Of a DNA stretch of 64,000 bases, positions 44,804 to 54,740 are shown in pieces. How positions within the stretch are numbered: position 1 is the first letter of the stretch; every line of letters begins with the position of its first letter. The stretch is from NCBI GenBank assembly GCA_934219025.1, contig CAKQDG010000001.1, forward strand, positions 1-64,000, in the 5' to 3' direction. The position numbers and the translations under genes are program-made. Origin of the DNA: an uncultured Prevotella sp. (GTDB taxonomy: Bacteria; Bacteroidota; Bacteroidia; Bacteroidales; Bacteroidaceae). Below the pieces are notes generated by a model that was not told where the DNA came from, searched no databases, and worked only from the letters and a program-made list of their open reading frames with translations.

Positions 44804-45910
44804 GTGAAAAAAAACATATACTTACTGCTGTTAGCATTGATGCCGACATTTGGCATGGCGCAGAAAATTTCCCTTGGCTCGTGTACCACAAAGGACGGCG
44901 GGCAATACAAAGGCGAAATGGTTGCCGGTAAGCCCAACGGCAAAGGAAACGCAATATACAAGAACGGCGACACATATGAAGGAGAATACGTGAAAGGCAG
45001 GCGCCAGGGATATGGCGTGTATACATTCTCCGACGGTGAGAAATACGAGGGCCAATGGTTTCAGGACCAGCAGCACGGCAAAGGAGTGTATCACTTCATG
45101 AACAATAACAAATACGACGGACTGTGGTTTCGCGACTATCAGGAGGGCCACGGCATAATGTATTATTACAACGGCGACAAATACGACGGAAACTGGTTTC
45201 ACGACAAGCGAAACGGAAAAGGAAAATACACTTACGCCAACGGCGCCTATTATGACGGCGAATGGAAAGACGACAAGAAATCCGGCAAAGGATTCTTTGA
45301 CTGGCACGACGGAACGACATACGACGGGATGTGGCTGAACAATGTACGCTCCGGCAAGGGCACGAACAAATACTCTGACGGCGACGTCTATATCGGCGAA
45401 TGGCTGGACGACGTGCAGAACGGCAAAGGAATATACAAGTTCAAGAACGGAGACACCTACGAGGGAGACTACATCCGCGGCAAACGCACAGGAGAAGGCA
45501 TATTCCGCTTTGCAAATGGCGACAAATACACCGGACACTTCAATGAAGGCTTCATGGACGGCATCGGCACATTCAACTGGAAAAACGGCGATGTGTATGT
45601 AGGGGCCTGGTCTAACGACAAGCAGAACGGACACGGAAAGCTGACAAAGAAAAACGGCGACGTTTATGAAGGGGAATTCAAAGACGGACAGCAAAACGGA
45701 CAGATGATAATCCATTTTTCTGACGGAAGAAAATTCAAGGGCATCTTCAAAAACGGAAAGCGTAACGGCAGTGCCATCGAAGTGGACAAAGACGGAAAAC
45801 GCTTTGAAGGAGCATACAAAGATGATGAACGCGACGGAAAATTCATTGAAAAAGACCGCAACGGAAACATCACGGCGCAAGGCATGTATACCAGAGGAAG
45901 AAGAAACTGA
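44804..45910 (+). CDS. Exported MORN-repeat protein (14 repeats)
   Basis: A 368-residue protein with signal peptide ('MKKNIYLLLLALMPTFGMAQ' when GTG is read as Met) and fourteen consecutive ~23-residue MORN repeats of the type 'YEGEY-x-GKRxGxGxYxFxNGD'. The start is GTG at 44804; the earlier TTG lies in the -7 promoter box. MORN repeats fold as a beta-sheet scaffold that binds lipids or proteins. In Bacteroidetes such exported forms have no established role. The YhcH-family gene follows 69 bp downstream, then glgB. A long open frame on the reverse strand is an artefact of the repeat codons. Confidence 0.87.
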   Translation: MKKNIYLLLLALMPTFGMAQKISLGSCTTKDGGQYKGEMVAGKPNGKGNAIYKNGDTYEGEYVKGRRQGYGVYTFSDGEKYEGQWFQDQQHGKGVYHFMNNNKYDGLWFRDYQEGHGIMYYYNGDKYDGNWFHDKRNGKGKYTYANGAYYDGEWKDDKKSGKGFFDWHDGTTYDGMWLNNVRSGKGTNKYSDGDVYIGEWLDDVQNGKGIYKFKNGDTYEGDYIRGKRTGEGIFRFANGDKYTGHFNEGFMDGIGTFNWKNGDVYVGAWSNDKQNGHGKLTKKNGDVYEGEFKDGQQNGQMIIHFSDGRKFKGIFKNGKRNGSAIEVDKDGKRFEGAYKDDERDGKFIEKDRNGNITAQGMYTRGRRN

Positions 45911-45979
45911 AATGCATGTGAAGAAAAAGCTTTTCTCACACGCAAATAAAATACAAACAATATAATAAACATTAGAACT

Positions 45980-46423
45980 ATGGTAATTGACACACTTGAA
46001 AATTTGGAAAAGTACGTAACACTCAACCCACTTTTTGCTGACGTAGTGAAATTCATCAAGGAAAACGATCTGAATACTCTTGAAGAAGGAAAACACTTTA
46101 TCAAGGAGAAAGACCTTTTCGTGAACATACAGACCGCAAAGGGAAAGACCAAAGAAGAGGCAAAACTGGAAACCCACAAAAGAATGATAGACATACAGAT
46201 TCCGCTCAGCACAGACGAAACCTACGGATATACCCCGCTCAACGACCTGCCGGCTGAGGAATACAACGAAGAAAAGGATATAACAAAATATGCCATCCCG
46301 GCAGACACATACATCACATGCAAACCGGGAGAATTTGCAATCTTCTTCCCGCAAGACGGACATGCACCATGCATCTCTGACAAGGAGAGCATAAGGAAGG
46401 CAATATTCAAAGTGCTGGCTTAA
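45980..46423 (+). CDS. YhcH/YjgK/YiaL family protein (DUF386)
   Basis: A 147-residue cupin-like protein. Family landmarks are 'THKRMIDIQIPLSTDE', with the conserved H-x-x-x-D metal-binding arrangement, and 'FAIFFPQDGHAPCI' with a second His. Family members occur beside sialic acid, rhamnose or beta-galactoside genes and are thought to handle sugar anomers or as yet undefined sugar intermediates. Here it lies between a MORN protein and glgB, so its sugar context is only suggestive. Confidence 0.9.
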   Translation: MVIDTLENLEKYVTLNPLFADVVKFIKENDLNTLEEGKHFIKEKDLFVNIQTAKGKTKEEAKLETHKRMIDIQIPLSTDETYGYTPLNDLPAEEYNEEKDITKYAIPADTYITCKPGEFAIFFPQDGHAPCISDKESIRKAIFKVLA

Positions 46424-46476
46424 AAAAAACGGCAATGGAAGGAGGAACTTTAAATTAACGCTAATAATCTGTATAT

Positions 46477-48546
46477 ATGGCTAAAACAACAAATACAAAG
46501 ACTCAGCGGCGCAACCAGAAAGCCCCGAAGGTAGCTAAGAAGCACATAGGACTCGTACAGAAAGATGCATATCTCGAGCCATATGAAGACGCAATCAAGG
46601 GCAGGCACGACCACGCTGAATGGAAGAAGAGCCAACTCACATCGGGCGGAAAAAAGACTCTCGGAAGTTTTGCCTGCGGACACGACTATTACGGACTACA
46701 CAAGATGAAACGCGGATGGGTGTTCCGCGAATGGGCACCAAACGCAACGAAGATTTATCTTGTGGGAGACTTCAACGAATGGAAGGAAACTGACAAATAT
46801 CAGGCAAAAAGAATTGAGGGAACCGGCAACTGGGAACTGAGAATGCCGGAGAAAGCCATGAAACACGGCGATCTGTTCAAGATGCACGTGTATTGGGACG
46901 GCGGACACGGAGAACGCATCCCGGCATGGGCAACAAGGGTTGTGCAGGACGAAGAAACAAAGATATTCTCGGCACAGGTGTGGAATCCCGCAGAACCATA
47001 CGTATGGAAGAAAAAAAGATTCACGCCAGACAAGTCGCCATTGCTTATATACGAATGCCATATAGGAATGGCACAAGATGCAGAAAAAGTAGGCACATAC
47101 TCTGAGTTCCGCGACAACATCCTGCCAAGAATAAAGGCCGACGGATATAACTGCATACAGATTATGGCAATACAGGAACACCCGTACTACGGTTCGTTCG
47201 GCTACCACGTGAGCAACTTTTTTGCACCTTCAAGCAGATTCGGCACACCGGAAGAACTGAAGTCACTCATAGACAAAGCCCACGAGATGGGCATCGCCGT
47301 GATAATGGACATCGTGCACAGCCACGCCGTAAAGAACGAAGTAGAGGGCCTTGGCAACCTTACCGGCGACCCCAACCAATACTTCTATAGCGGCGACAGA
47401 AGGGAGCACCCGGCATGGGACAGCCTGTGTTTCGACTACGGAAAAGACGAAGTGGTACATTTTCTGCTAAGCAACTGCAAATACTGGCTGCAAGAATTCC
47501 ATTTCGACGGATTCCGCTTTGACGGAGTAACCTCCATGCTCTACTATAGCCATGGACTCGGGGAATCTTTCAACGGATATGCCGACTACTACAACGGACA
47601 CGAGGACGACAACGCCATCTGTTACCTCACACTGGCAAACGAGCTTATACACGAGATAAACCCTAAAGCAATAACCATTGCAGAGGAAGTGAGCGGAATG
47701 CCAGGGCTTGCAGCAAAATACAAAGACGGCGGTATGGGATTCGACTACCGCATGGCAATGAATATCCCAGACTACTGGATTAAGACAATAAAGGAAAAAC
47801 GCGACGAGGACTGGAAGCCAAGCAGCATATTCTGGGAAGTGAAAAACCGCAGACCCGACGAAAAGACCATAAGCTACTGCGAAAGCCACGACCAGGCACT
47901 TGTTGGCGACAAGACAATAATATTCCGCCTGATAGACTCCGACATGTACTGGCACTTCAAGAAGGGCGACGAGAACGGCACCGTGCAACGCGGAATTGCC
48001 CTGCACAAAATGATAAGACTGGTCACAGCATCAACGATAAACGGCGGCTATCTGAATTTTATGGGAAATGAGTTCGGCCACCCGGAATGGATAGACTTCC
48101 CGCGCGAAGGCAACAACTGGAGCTACAAATATGCACGCAGGCAATGGAACCTCGTGGACAACAAAGACCTGGACTATCACTATCTGGGAGATTTTGACAA
48201 GGAAATGCTGAATGTGTTGAAGATGGAACGCAATTTCCAGAACACCAAACTACAGGAAATCTGGCATAACGACGACGACCAGATTCTTGCATACATGAGG
48301 GGCGACCTGCTGTTTGTATTCAACTTCAACCCTACCCGCTCGTTTACAGACTACGGGTTCCTGGTGCCAACAGGCTCATACGACGTGGTTCTGAATTCTG
48401 ACAACAAGAAGTTCGGAGGATTTGGATTTACAGACGACACCATGACTCATCTCACCAACTACGACCAACTGTATGTTGATCAACACAAGGAATGGTTGAA
48501 ACTATACATACCGGCACGTTCTGCCGTAGTACTGAAGAAAAATTAA
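46477..48546 (+). CDS. glgB: 1,4-alpha-glucan branching enzyme, GH13 (eukaryote-like subfamily)
   Basis: A 689-residue glycogen branching enzyme. It has a basic N-terminal tail, then a CBM48 domain ('FREWAPNATKIYLVGDFNEW'). The GH13 barrel contains 'MDIVHSHAVKN' (region I), nucleophile Asp in 'GFRFDGVTSM' (II), acid Glu in 'ITIAEEVSGMP' (III) and 'YCESHDQALVGDKT' (IV). The C-terminal all-beta domain ends 'ARSAVVLKKN'. Sequence context fits the GH13_8 type found in eukaryotes and Bacteroidetes. It creates alpha-1,6 branches in stored glycogen. The next gene starts 1 bp after the stop. Confidence 0.95.
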   Translation: MAKTTNTKTQRRNQKAPKVAKKHIGLVQKDAYLEPYEDAIKGRHDHAEWKKSQLTSGGKKTLGSFACGHDYYGLHKMKRGWVFREWAPNATKIYLVGDFNEWKETDKYQAKRIEGTGNWELRMPEKAMKHGDLFKMHVYWDGGHGERIPAWATRVVQDEETKIFSAQVWNPAEPYVWKKKRFTPDKSPLLIYECHIGMAQDAEKVGTYSEFRDNILPRIKADGYNCIQIMAIQEHPYYGSFGYHVSNFFAPSSRFGTPEELKSLIDKAHEMGIAVIMDIVHSHAVKNEVEGLGNLTGDPNQYFYSGDRREHPAWDSLCFDYGKDEVVHFLLSNCKYWLQEFHFDGFRFDGVTSMLYYSHGLGESFNGYADYYNGHEDDNAICYLTLANELIHEINPKAITIAEEVSGMPGLAAKYKDGGMGFDYRMAMNIPDYWIKTIKEKRDEDWKPSSIFWEVKNRRPDEKTISYCESHDQALVGDKTIIFRLIDSDMYWHFKKGDENGTVQRGIALHKMIRLVTASTINGGYLNFMGNEFGHPEWIDFPREGNNWSYKYARRQWNLVDNKDLDYHYLGDFDKEMLNVLKMERNFQNTKLQEIWHNDDDQILAYMRGDLLFVFNFNPTRSFTDYGFLVPTGSYDVVLNSDNKKFGGFGFTDDTMTHLTNYDQLYVDQHKEWLKLYIPARSAVVLKKN

Positions 48547-48547
48547 A

Positions 48548-49708
48548 ATGACAAAAAGAAAATTCATTCAAAGAGGCAGCGACACATCGGCCACAAGTAT
48601 CGTATGTGCCGTTGTCTTTTGTTTGTTCTCGTTCATATACCTGTTCTTCTATCAAGACGATTTGCTGACGATGGAACAACATGTATTGTCGAAAGGACTG
48701 ACACACTACAACAGAACAGTAGGCGCCATAATACTCACATTGCTGTTCCAGCTGCTGCAGCTCGGCATAGACTGGGGCACCCAACGATGCACCAAACATC
48801 CGGCACAGACTTATTTCATCCCGTTTCTGCTTATTGCAATGCTGACAGACATAAGTCCGGACATTGACAAGGGCTATGATATGGGAAAATGGATTTGGCT
48901 CGCGCCACTGCTCGTAATTGCATATATGGCAGCGACATACGTTTCGGCATCACTTCTGGCAAACAACGACGGACCAAACCGAAAGTCGCAATTCAGGATA
49001 ATGTGGGAAAACCTGCTGATAATGGCAACATTCATGATTTTTGTATGCTACACATCGAATACAGACAAGATATTTCACCAGCGGATGCATATCGATAGAC
49101 TTGTGAGCGAAGGCAGATACACAGAGGCTCTCTCCGTGGGCAAAACCGGAGCTGAAACAGATTCATCAACGACAATGCTGCGTGCATACGCACTGTCAAA
49201 GACAAACGCGCTTGGGGAAAAATTGTTCGAATACAGTCTTGAAGGCGGAAGCAAAGCCCTGTTGCCCAATGGCGAAAGCGTAAAAGCCATGATAAGTTCT
49301 GATACAGCCATCTACCTTAATGTGGCAAGACTGATGAAACAAAAAATGTGTCCGGTAAAACACATGGAATGGATGCAAGCACACGGACACGCAAAAAAAG
49401 CCCTGCACGATTATCTGCTGTGCGGATACCTGATGGACAAAGACATCGACAAGTTTGCAAAAGAAATGGCAAAAGACCCGAGACTGACCAAAGGAAACCT
49501 GCCAAAACATTTCAAGGAGGCACTCGTATTGTACAGCCACATACGCACAGCACCGGTAATAAGCTACAGCAGCAGCGTTGTAGATGCAGACTATATGGAT
49601 CTACAGACCATAATAAGAGAAAATCCCGACAAGGCAAAACGCAAAGCCATGATACAAGATTCATACGGAAACACGTACTGGTATTATTGGCTATATTCAA
49701 GAAAATAA
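48548..49708 (+). CDS. Membrane protein of unknown function (possibly DUF6057)
   Basis: A 386-residue protein. Four hydrophobic segments lie in the first ~170 residues ('IVCAVVFCLFSFIYLFFY', 'GAIILTLLFQLLQLGI', 'IWLAPLLVIAYMAATYV', 'LLIMATFMIFVCYTS'), then a soluble helical domain to the end with TPR-like character ('LVSEGRYTEALSVGK'). The ATG is 1 bp after glgB's stop, so the two are transcribed together. It resembles a Bacteroidetes-restricted family that I associate, weakly, with DUF6057. No function is proposed. Confidence 0.75.
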   Translation: MTKRKFIQRGSDTSATSIVCAVVFCLFSFIYLFFYQDDLLTMEQHVLSKGLTHYNRTVGAIILTLLFQLLQLGIDWGTQRCTKHPAQTYFIPFLLIAMLTDISPDIDKGYDMGKWIWLAPLLVIAYMAATYVSASLLANNDGPNRKSQFRIMWENLLIMATFMIFVCYTSNTDKIFHQRMHIDRLVSEGRYTEALSVGKTGAETDSSTTMLRAYALSKTNALGEKLFEYSLEGGSKALLPNGESVKAMISSDTAIYLNVARLMKQKMCPVKHMEWMQAHGHAKKALHDYLLCGYLMDKDIDKFAKEMAKDPRLTKGNLPKHFKEALVLYSHIRTAPVISYSSSVVDADYMDLQTIIRENPDKAKRKAMIQDSYGNTYWYYWLYSRK

Positions 49709-49722
49709 AAATACGTACATTT

Positions 49723-49754
49723 TTTGTAGCTTAGCATTAAATTGACTAAATTTG
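49723..49754 (+). promoter_or_regulatory. Consensus promoter of tsaC
   Basis: TTTG (49723-49726), 20-bp spacer, TAAATTTG (49747-49754), 17 bp before the ATG, predicting a short leader. Confidence 0.75.
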
Positions 49755-49771
49755 CAGAATAAAAAACAGTT

Positions 49772-50338
49772 ATGAAAACAGAAGACGATATAAAGAAAGC
49801 CGTTGAAATAATGAAACAAGGCGGGGTCATACTCTACCCCACAGACACCGTTTGGGGCATAGGCTGTGATGCCACAAACGCACAGGCAGTGGAAAAAGTA
49901 TACAAGATAAAACATCGCGACGATTCGAAAGCACTCATATGTCTGGTAGATTCTGATGCCAGAATGCAGAAATATGTGAGAAACGTGCCAGATGTGGCAT
50001 GGGACATACTTGAGCTTGCAGAAAAGCCAACGACGGTGATACTCGACAACGCCGTAAACCTTGCACCAAACCTTATTGCCGAAGACGGCAGCATTGCAAT
50101 GAGAATAACGAGAGAGGCTTTCTCAAAAGAACTGTGCTACAGATTTCAGAAACCGATAGTATCGACAAGTGCCAACATCAGCGGAGAACCTGCTGCACAG
50201 AACTATTGCGACATATCACAGGAACTGCTTTCTGCCGTAGACTACGTGTGTTGGACACGCAGACAGGAGCACAAGCCGCACAAGCCATCAAGCATAATAA
50301 AACTCTCGGAAAACGGAGAAGTAAAAATTATAAGATAA
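49772..50338 (+). CDS. tsaC: L-threonylcarbamoyladenylate synthase (TsaC/Sua5 family)
   Basis: A 188-residue YrdC-fold enzyme that makes threonylcarbamoyl-AMP for t6A37 in ANN-decoding tRNAs. The motif 'GGVILYPTDTVWGIGCDA' is the family signature, with 'KHRDDSKALICLV' and 'VSTSANISGEPA' following. It is the short single-domain form without the Sua5 extension. It begins a rightward row with the ClC channel 23 bp downstream. Confidence 0.94.
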   Translation: MKTEDDIKKAVEIMKQGGVILYPTDTVWGIGCDATNAQAVEKVYKIKHRDDSKALICLVDSDARMQKYVRNVPDVAWDILELAEKPTTVILDNAVNLAPNLIAEDGSIAMRITREAFSKELCYRFQKPIVSTSANISGEPAAQNYCDISQELLSAVDYVCWTRRQEHKPHKPSSIIKLSENGEVKIIR

Positions 50339-50361
50339 GAACAAAGAACATATAAAGCTCC

Positions 50362-52158
50362 ATGCACGAAAAGAAAATAGGAACTATACTTGACAACATT
50401 TTATCATGGCGCGAGAAGCACATAAGCGACAAGCAGTTCACACTGATTCTCAGTTTTGCCGTAGGCTTTCTTGCAGCCGTAGCCGCAAGTGTTCTCCACA
50501 CGCTGATCAGACAGATACAGCATCTGCTCACCATGGGATTTGACATAGACCGCTTCAACTGGCTATACATGATATATCCTGTAGTGGGAATTTTCATCAC
50601 CTCACTCTTCGTGAGATACATCGTAAGAGACAACATAAGTCACGGTATAACCAGAATCCTTTATGCCATAAGCAGCAAGAACAGCCGTTTGAAAATCCAC
50701 AACTGCTGGAGCTCCGTGATAGCCTCTGCCATAACAATCGGATGCGGAGGAAGTGTAGGAGCCGAAGCACCTATCGTTCTTACGGGCTCTGCCATCGGCA
50801 GCAATCTGGGCAAACTGTTCAAGATGGACAAAAAAACGCTGATGCTGCTTGTAGGCTGTGGAGCGGCAGCCGCAATTGCCGGCATTTTCAAGGCGCCGAT
50901 AGCCGGACTCGTGTTCACACTGGAAGTGCTGATGATAGACCTCACCATGGCTTCATTACTGCCGATATTAATTGCAAGCGTAACGGCAACATGTTTCACA
51001 TACTTATTCTCGTCAGGAGGAGCCCTGTTTGATTTCCATGTAGACGGAACATGGAACATGTCGCGCGTGCCGGCATATATTCTGCTGGGAATTACGGGCG
51101 GAATAATAAGCCTGTACTTTATGCGCACAATGACAGCATGCGAGGGAGTATTCGGAAAACTAAAGAAACACCCCTATGCAAAACTTGCATTGGGAGGAAT
51201 AATGCTGAGTATCCTGATTGCACTCTTTCCCGTGCTCTATGGAGAAGGATACCACAGCATCAATATCCTGCTGAACGGAAAGACTCAGGCAGACTGGGAC
51301 CAAATACTAAACAATTCAATGTTCTACGGCCACAGCCAAATGCTCGTGCTGTATGTAGGGCTCGTGGTTCTGACAAAAGTCTTTGCCACTTCGGCAACCA
51401 ACGGAGGAGGAGGATGCGGAGGAACATTTGCACCGTCGCTGTTCATTGGAGCCTATGGCGGATTCCTCTTTGCACGACTGTGGAATATATACAAGATAGG
51501 CGTATATGTGCCCGAAAAGAATTTTGTGCTCCTGGGAATGGCTGCTGTCATGGCAGGCGTAATGCACGCTCCGCTTACCGGCATATTTCTGATAGCAGAA
51601 ATCACCGGTGGCTATCAAATGATAATCCCATTAATGATTGTGAGCATCTGTGCATACCTGACAATAATTATATTTGAGCCACACAGCATTTACGGTATGC
51701 GACTGGCAAGGGAAGGCAAACTGATAACCCACCACACAGACCGCGCTGTGCTTACGCTGATGAACATAGACAGCATAATTGACAAAAACGTTACACATGT
51801 TCCCGAAGATATGGATTTAGGTACTCTTGTTCATGCAATAAGTCGCAGCCACAACAACATTCTACCGGTTCTTGACGAGGGCGGAAAATTTCTTGGTGAA
51901 ATTGACATGTCAAAACTTCGCCATATCATATTCCGCACAGAACTGTATCATCACTTCAAAGTTAGGCAACTCATGTCGCAACCGCAATGCATACTTAGCG
52001 TGAACGACCCTATGGAAGAAGTTATGAAGCAGTTTGACTCAACGGATGCCGGAATGTTGCCGGTGCTTGACACTGACGAAAGGCTGATTGGATACGTCAG
52101 CCGTTCTCACCTCTACTCCACCTACAGGAAAATGGTTGCCGACATGTCGGCAGAATAA
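50362..52158 (+). CDS. ClC-family chloride channel/antiporter with CBS domains
   Basis: A 598-residue inner-membrane ClC protein. The gating region 'GCGGSVGAEAPIV' (~126-138) corresponds to the GxEGP filter, here with GAEAP. The second conserved motif is 'GGGGCGGTFAPSLF' (~347-360). About twelve membrane helices are followed by two CBS domains (~470-595, 'MNIDSIIDKNVTHVPED', 'VNDPMEEVMKQFDSTDAGM'). It likely exchanges chloride for protons. The Glu of the filter is present, which favours antiport-type gating. It probably belongs to the tsaC transcript. Confidence 0.92.
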   Translation: MHEKKIGTILDNILSWREKHISDKQFTLILSFAVGFLAAVAASVLHTLIRQIQHLLTMGFDIDRFNWLYMIYPVVGIFITSLFVRYIVRDNISHGITRILYAISSKNSRLKIHNCWSSVIASAITIGCGGSVGAEAPIVLTGSAIGSNLGKLFKMDKKTLMLLVGCGAAAAIAGIFKAPIAGLVFTLEVLMIDLTMASLLPILIASVTATCFTYLFSSGGALFDFHVDGTWNMSRVPAYILLGITGGIISLYFMRTMTACEGVFGKLKKHPYAKLALGGIMLSILIALFPVLYGEGYHSINILLNGKTQADWDQILNNSMFYGHSQMLVLYVGLVVLTKVFATSATNGGGGCGGTFAPSLFIGAYGGFLFARLWNIYKIGVYVPEKNFVLLGMAAVMAGVMHAPLTGIFLIAEITGGYQMIIPLMIVSICAYLTIIIFEPHSIYGMRLAREGKLITHHTDRAVLTLMNIDSIIDKNVTHVPEDMDLGTLVHAISRSHNNILPVLDEGGKFLGEIDMSKLRHIIFRTELYHHFKVRQLMSQPQCILSVNDPMEEVMKQFDSTDAGMLPVLDTDERLIGYVSRSHLYSTYRKMVADMSAE

Positions 52159-52201
52159 GAGAAAAACAGAAAAAAAATAATTGACAATACAGAAAAAGAA
52201 G

Positions 52202-52813
52202 ATGAAAATAAACAAATCTGAATTCACGATAAGCAGCGCAACACTTTCGCAATGCCCAAAAGACAACAAAGCGGAATACGCATTCATCGGACGAAGCAAT
52301 GTGGGAAAGTCAAGTCTGATAAATATGCTGTGCAACCACAAAGGTTTGGCTAAGACATCGGCAACACCCGGAAAGACATTGCTTATAAATCATTTTATCA
52401 TCAACAACGAATGGTATCTGGTGGACTTGCCGGGATATGGATATGCCAAGCGCTCAAAATCTGTACAGCAGAAACTTGAACAAATGATTTCCTCGTATAT
52501 ACTGCAAAGGGAACAGCTCGTTAATCTCTTTGTACTCATCGACATACGCCATGAACCGCAAAAGATTGACATGGAATTCATCGAGTGGTTAGGTCAAAGT
52601 CAAATTCCATTTGCCATAATCTTCACCAAGGCCGACAAAATCGGAAATGAGCAAAAAGCCCAAAAAACGGCAAAAGCCTATATGGAAACACTGAAAGGCC
52701 AATGGGAAGAGTTGCCGCCATATTTCGTTACAAGCAGCGAAAAGAAAATCGGAAGAGACGAAATTCTGGACTACATAGAACAAATTAACACAGATTTAGA
52801 GGGAAAAGATTAA
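52202..52813 (+). CDS. engB: Ribosome biogenesis GTPase YihA/EngB
   Basis: A 203-residue TrmE-Era-EngA-like GTPase. G1 is '[11 protein letters not shown]', G2 'TSATPGKT', G3 'DLPGYG', G4 'FTKADK' and G5 'VTSSEK'. EngB proteins assist assembly of the large ribosomal subunit. The start is the ATG at 52202, preceded by a purine run AGAAAAAGAA; a TTG 21 bp earlier is in frame. The ABC-F gene begins 2 bp after the stop. Confidence 0.94.
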   Translation: MKINKSEFTISSATLSQCPKDNKAEYAFIGRSNVGKSSLINMLCNHKGLAKTSATPGKTLLINHFIINNEWYLVDLPGYGYAKRSKSVQQKLEQMISSYILQREQLVNLFVLIDIRHEPQKIDMEFIEWLGQSQIPFAIIFTKADKIGNEQKAQKTAKAYMETLKGQWEELPPYFVTSSEKKIGRDEILDYIEQINTDLEGKD

Positions 52814-52815
52814 CT

Positions 52816-54591
52816 ATGGCAAGCCAAAAACCATTTCTTGACGTACAGAATCTGACAAAAACATTTGGAGCACAAGTATTGTTCCAAAACATATCATTCA
52901 GCGTAGCCGAAGGACAAAAGGTTGGACTGATAGCGAAAAACGGAACAGGAAAATCCACCCTGCTCTCAATATTGACAGGCAAAGAGAATTATGATTCGGG
53001 GTCGGTAATATATGCAAATGGCATTAAGGTGGGCTATCTGGAACAATCTCCGAAATTTGACCCAAGCGAAAGTGTCATCGACGCATGTTTTAACCACCAG
53101 GGAGAAGAAAGCAAAATCCTGAAAGCAAAGCAAATCCTTACACAACTGAAGATAAACAACCTGAACCAACCGATGGGACAGCTAAGTGGCGGACAGCAAA
53201 AACGCGTTGCCCTGGCCAATATCCTGATAAACGAACCGGACATGCTTATCCTTGACGAGCCAACGAACCATCTCGACATAGACATGACAGAATGGCTCGA
53301 AGGCTTTATCGGCAGAGGAAACAAAACCCTGCTGATGGTTACACACGACAGGTTTTTCCTTGACAGAGTATGCTCCGTAATTCTCGAACTTGACGACAAA
53401 ACTATATACAAGTACAGAGGAAACTACAGCTATTATCTTGAGAAACGTCAAGAGCGACTCGACAATATGAAAGCAGAAGTTCTAAGAGCCAACAACTTAT
53501 ACCGCAACGAACTGGAATGGATGAGAAGAATGCCGCAGGCACGCGGTCATAAAGCACGATACCGCGAGGAAGCATTCTATGAGTTGGAAAAGATAGCCAA
53601 AAAAAAGATAGAAGAAAGGCAACTGCGACTGAAGTCCAGAAACGTCTACATCGGAAGCAAAATCTTCGAATGTCAATATGTGTCAAAGGCGTGGGGAGAC
53701 AATGTCATACTCAAAGACTTTTACTACAACTTTGCAAGATATGAAAAAATGGGAATCGTTGGCGACAACGGTGCTGGCAAATCCACTTTCATAAACCTTC
53801 TGCTGGGCAAGATACAACCCGATGAGGGACGTTTTGACATAGGCGAAACCGTGAAATTCGGATACTTCTCACAGGAAGGTCTGAAATTTGACGAACAGCA
53901 AAAGGTAATTGACGTGATAACCGATATCGCTGACTATATCGACATCGGCGGCGGCAAGCACCTCACAGCATCACAGTTTCTGCAATATTTTCTGTTTACG
54001 CCAGAACAACAACACAATTACGTATACAAATTGAGCGGCGGAGAAAAAAGGAAACTATATCTATGCACCGTTCTGATGAGGAATCCCAACTTTCTCGTTC
54101 TTGACGAGCCCACAAATGACCTCGATATCCAAACACTGCAAGTACTTGAAGAATATCTGATAGACTTCACAGGATGCGTCATCGTCGTCAGCCATGACCG
54201 CTACTTCATAGACAAGATTGTGGATCACCTTCTCGTATTCAAGGGAAATGGAGTAATCCAAGACTTTCCGGGAAACTATACGCAATACAGGGAATGGAAA
54301 AGTCTTCAATCTGCAGAAGAAAAAAAGCAAACAAGTTCTGCAAAACCTAAAAGAGAAAAACCGCAGCAGGAAAAGCGGAAAATGACCTATAACGAAAAAA
54401 GGCGCTTTGAACAGTTGGAGAAAGAAATAACGGAACTGGAAACAGAGCAGAAGGATATAGAAAACCAACTGTGCAGCGGAACTTTAAACATCGAAGACTT
54501 AAACAAAAAAAGCAAAAGATTTGCGGAAATCAAAGCAATCGTAGAAGAGAAGACCATGGAATGGCTGGAACTATCAGAAATAAACCAATAA
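52816..54591 (+). CDS. ABC-F family ATPase (Uup/YheS-like)
   Basis: A 591-residue soluble twin ABC ATPase without membrane segments. The first NBD has Walker A 'IAKNGTGKST', the 'LSGGQQKRVALA' signature and 'LILDEPTNHLDI'. The second has 'VGDNGAGKST', 'LSGGEKRKLYL' and 'LVLDEPTNDLDI'. The linker (~205-300) and a C-terminal coiled coil ('FEQLEKEITELETEQKDIE') suit the Uup subgroup, which acts on ribosomes or DNA; some ABC-F relatives protect against ribosome-targeting antibiotics. It is tightly linked to engB, so a ribosomal role is favoured. Confidence 0.93.
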   Translation: MASQKPFLDVQNLTKTFGAQVLFQNISFSVAEGQKVGLIAKNGTGKSTLLSILTGKENYDSGSVIYANGIKVGYLEQSPKFDPSESVIDACFNHQGEESKILKAKQILTQLKINNLNQPMGQLSGGQQKRVALANILINEPDMLILDEPTNHLDIDMTEWLEGFIGRGNKTLLMVTHDRFFLDRVCSVILELDDKTIYKYRGNYSYYLEKRQERLDNMKAEVLRANNLYRNELEWMRRMPQARGHKARYREEAFYELEKIAKKKIEERQLRLKSRNVYIGSKIFECQYVSKAWGDNVILKDFYYNFARYEKMGIVGDNGAGKSTFINLLLGKIQPDEGRFDIGETVKFGYFSQEGLKFDEQQKVIDVITDIADYIDIGGGKHLTASQFLQYFLFTPEQQHNYVYKLSGGEKRKLYLCTVLMRNPNFLVLDEPTNDLDIQTLQVLEEYLIDFTGCVIVVSHDRYFIDKIVDHLLVFKGNGVIQDFPGNYTQYREWKSLQSAEEKKQTSSAKPKREKPQQEKRKMTYNEKRRFEQLEKEITELETEQKDIENQLCSGTLNIEDLNKKSKRFAEIKAIVEEKTMEWLELSEINQ

Positions 54592-54610
54592 AAACAATAA
54601 AAATAAGTTA

Positions 54611-54645
54611 AAAAGCGAAATGTTTAAATCAAGCATTTCGCTTTT
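54611..54645 (+). terminator. Terminator after the ABC-F gene
   Basis: AAAAGCGAAATG and CATTTCGCTTTT form a 12-bp stem with an 11-nt loop, ending in T5. The -33-like TTTC of the rho promoter lies in its 3' arm. Confidence 0.85.
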
Positions 54646-54667
54646 TACAAATAAATGACTAACTTTG
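54636..54667 (+). promoter_or_regulatory. Promoter of rho
   Basis: TTTC (54636-54639), 20-bp spacer, TAACTTTG (54660-54667), 73 bp before the ATG. The upstream half overlaps the ABC-F terminator. Confidence 0.65.
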
Positions 54668-54740
54668 CATAGTTTTATAACACGAAACTTTTTTAGTTTC
54701 CACTCGGAAACATACATTCAACAATTTACATATATTAATA

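Noticed and set aside
44831..46435. Long open frame (534 codons) on the minus strand across the MORN and YhcH genes
   Set aside because: It is antisense to two well-supported genes, and its composition follows from the repeated MORN codons. It has no domain, promoter or sensible start.
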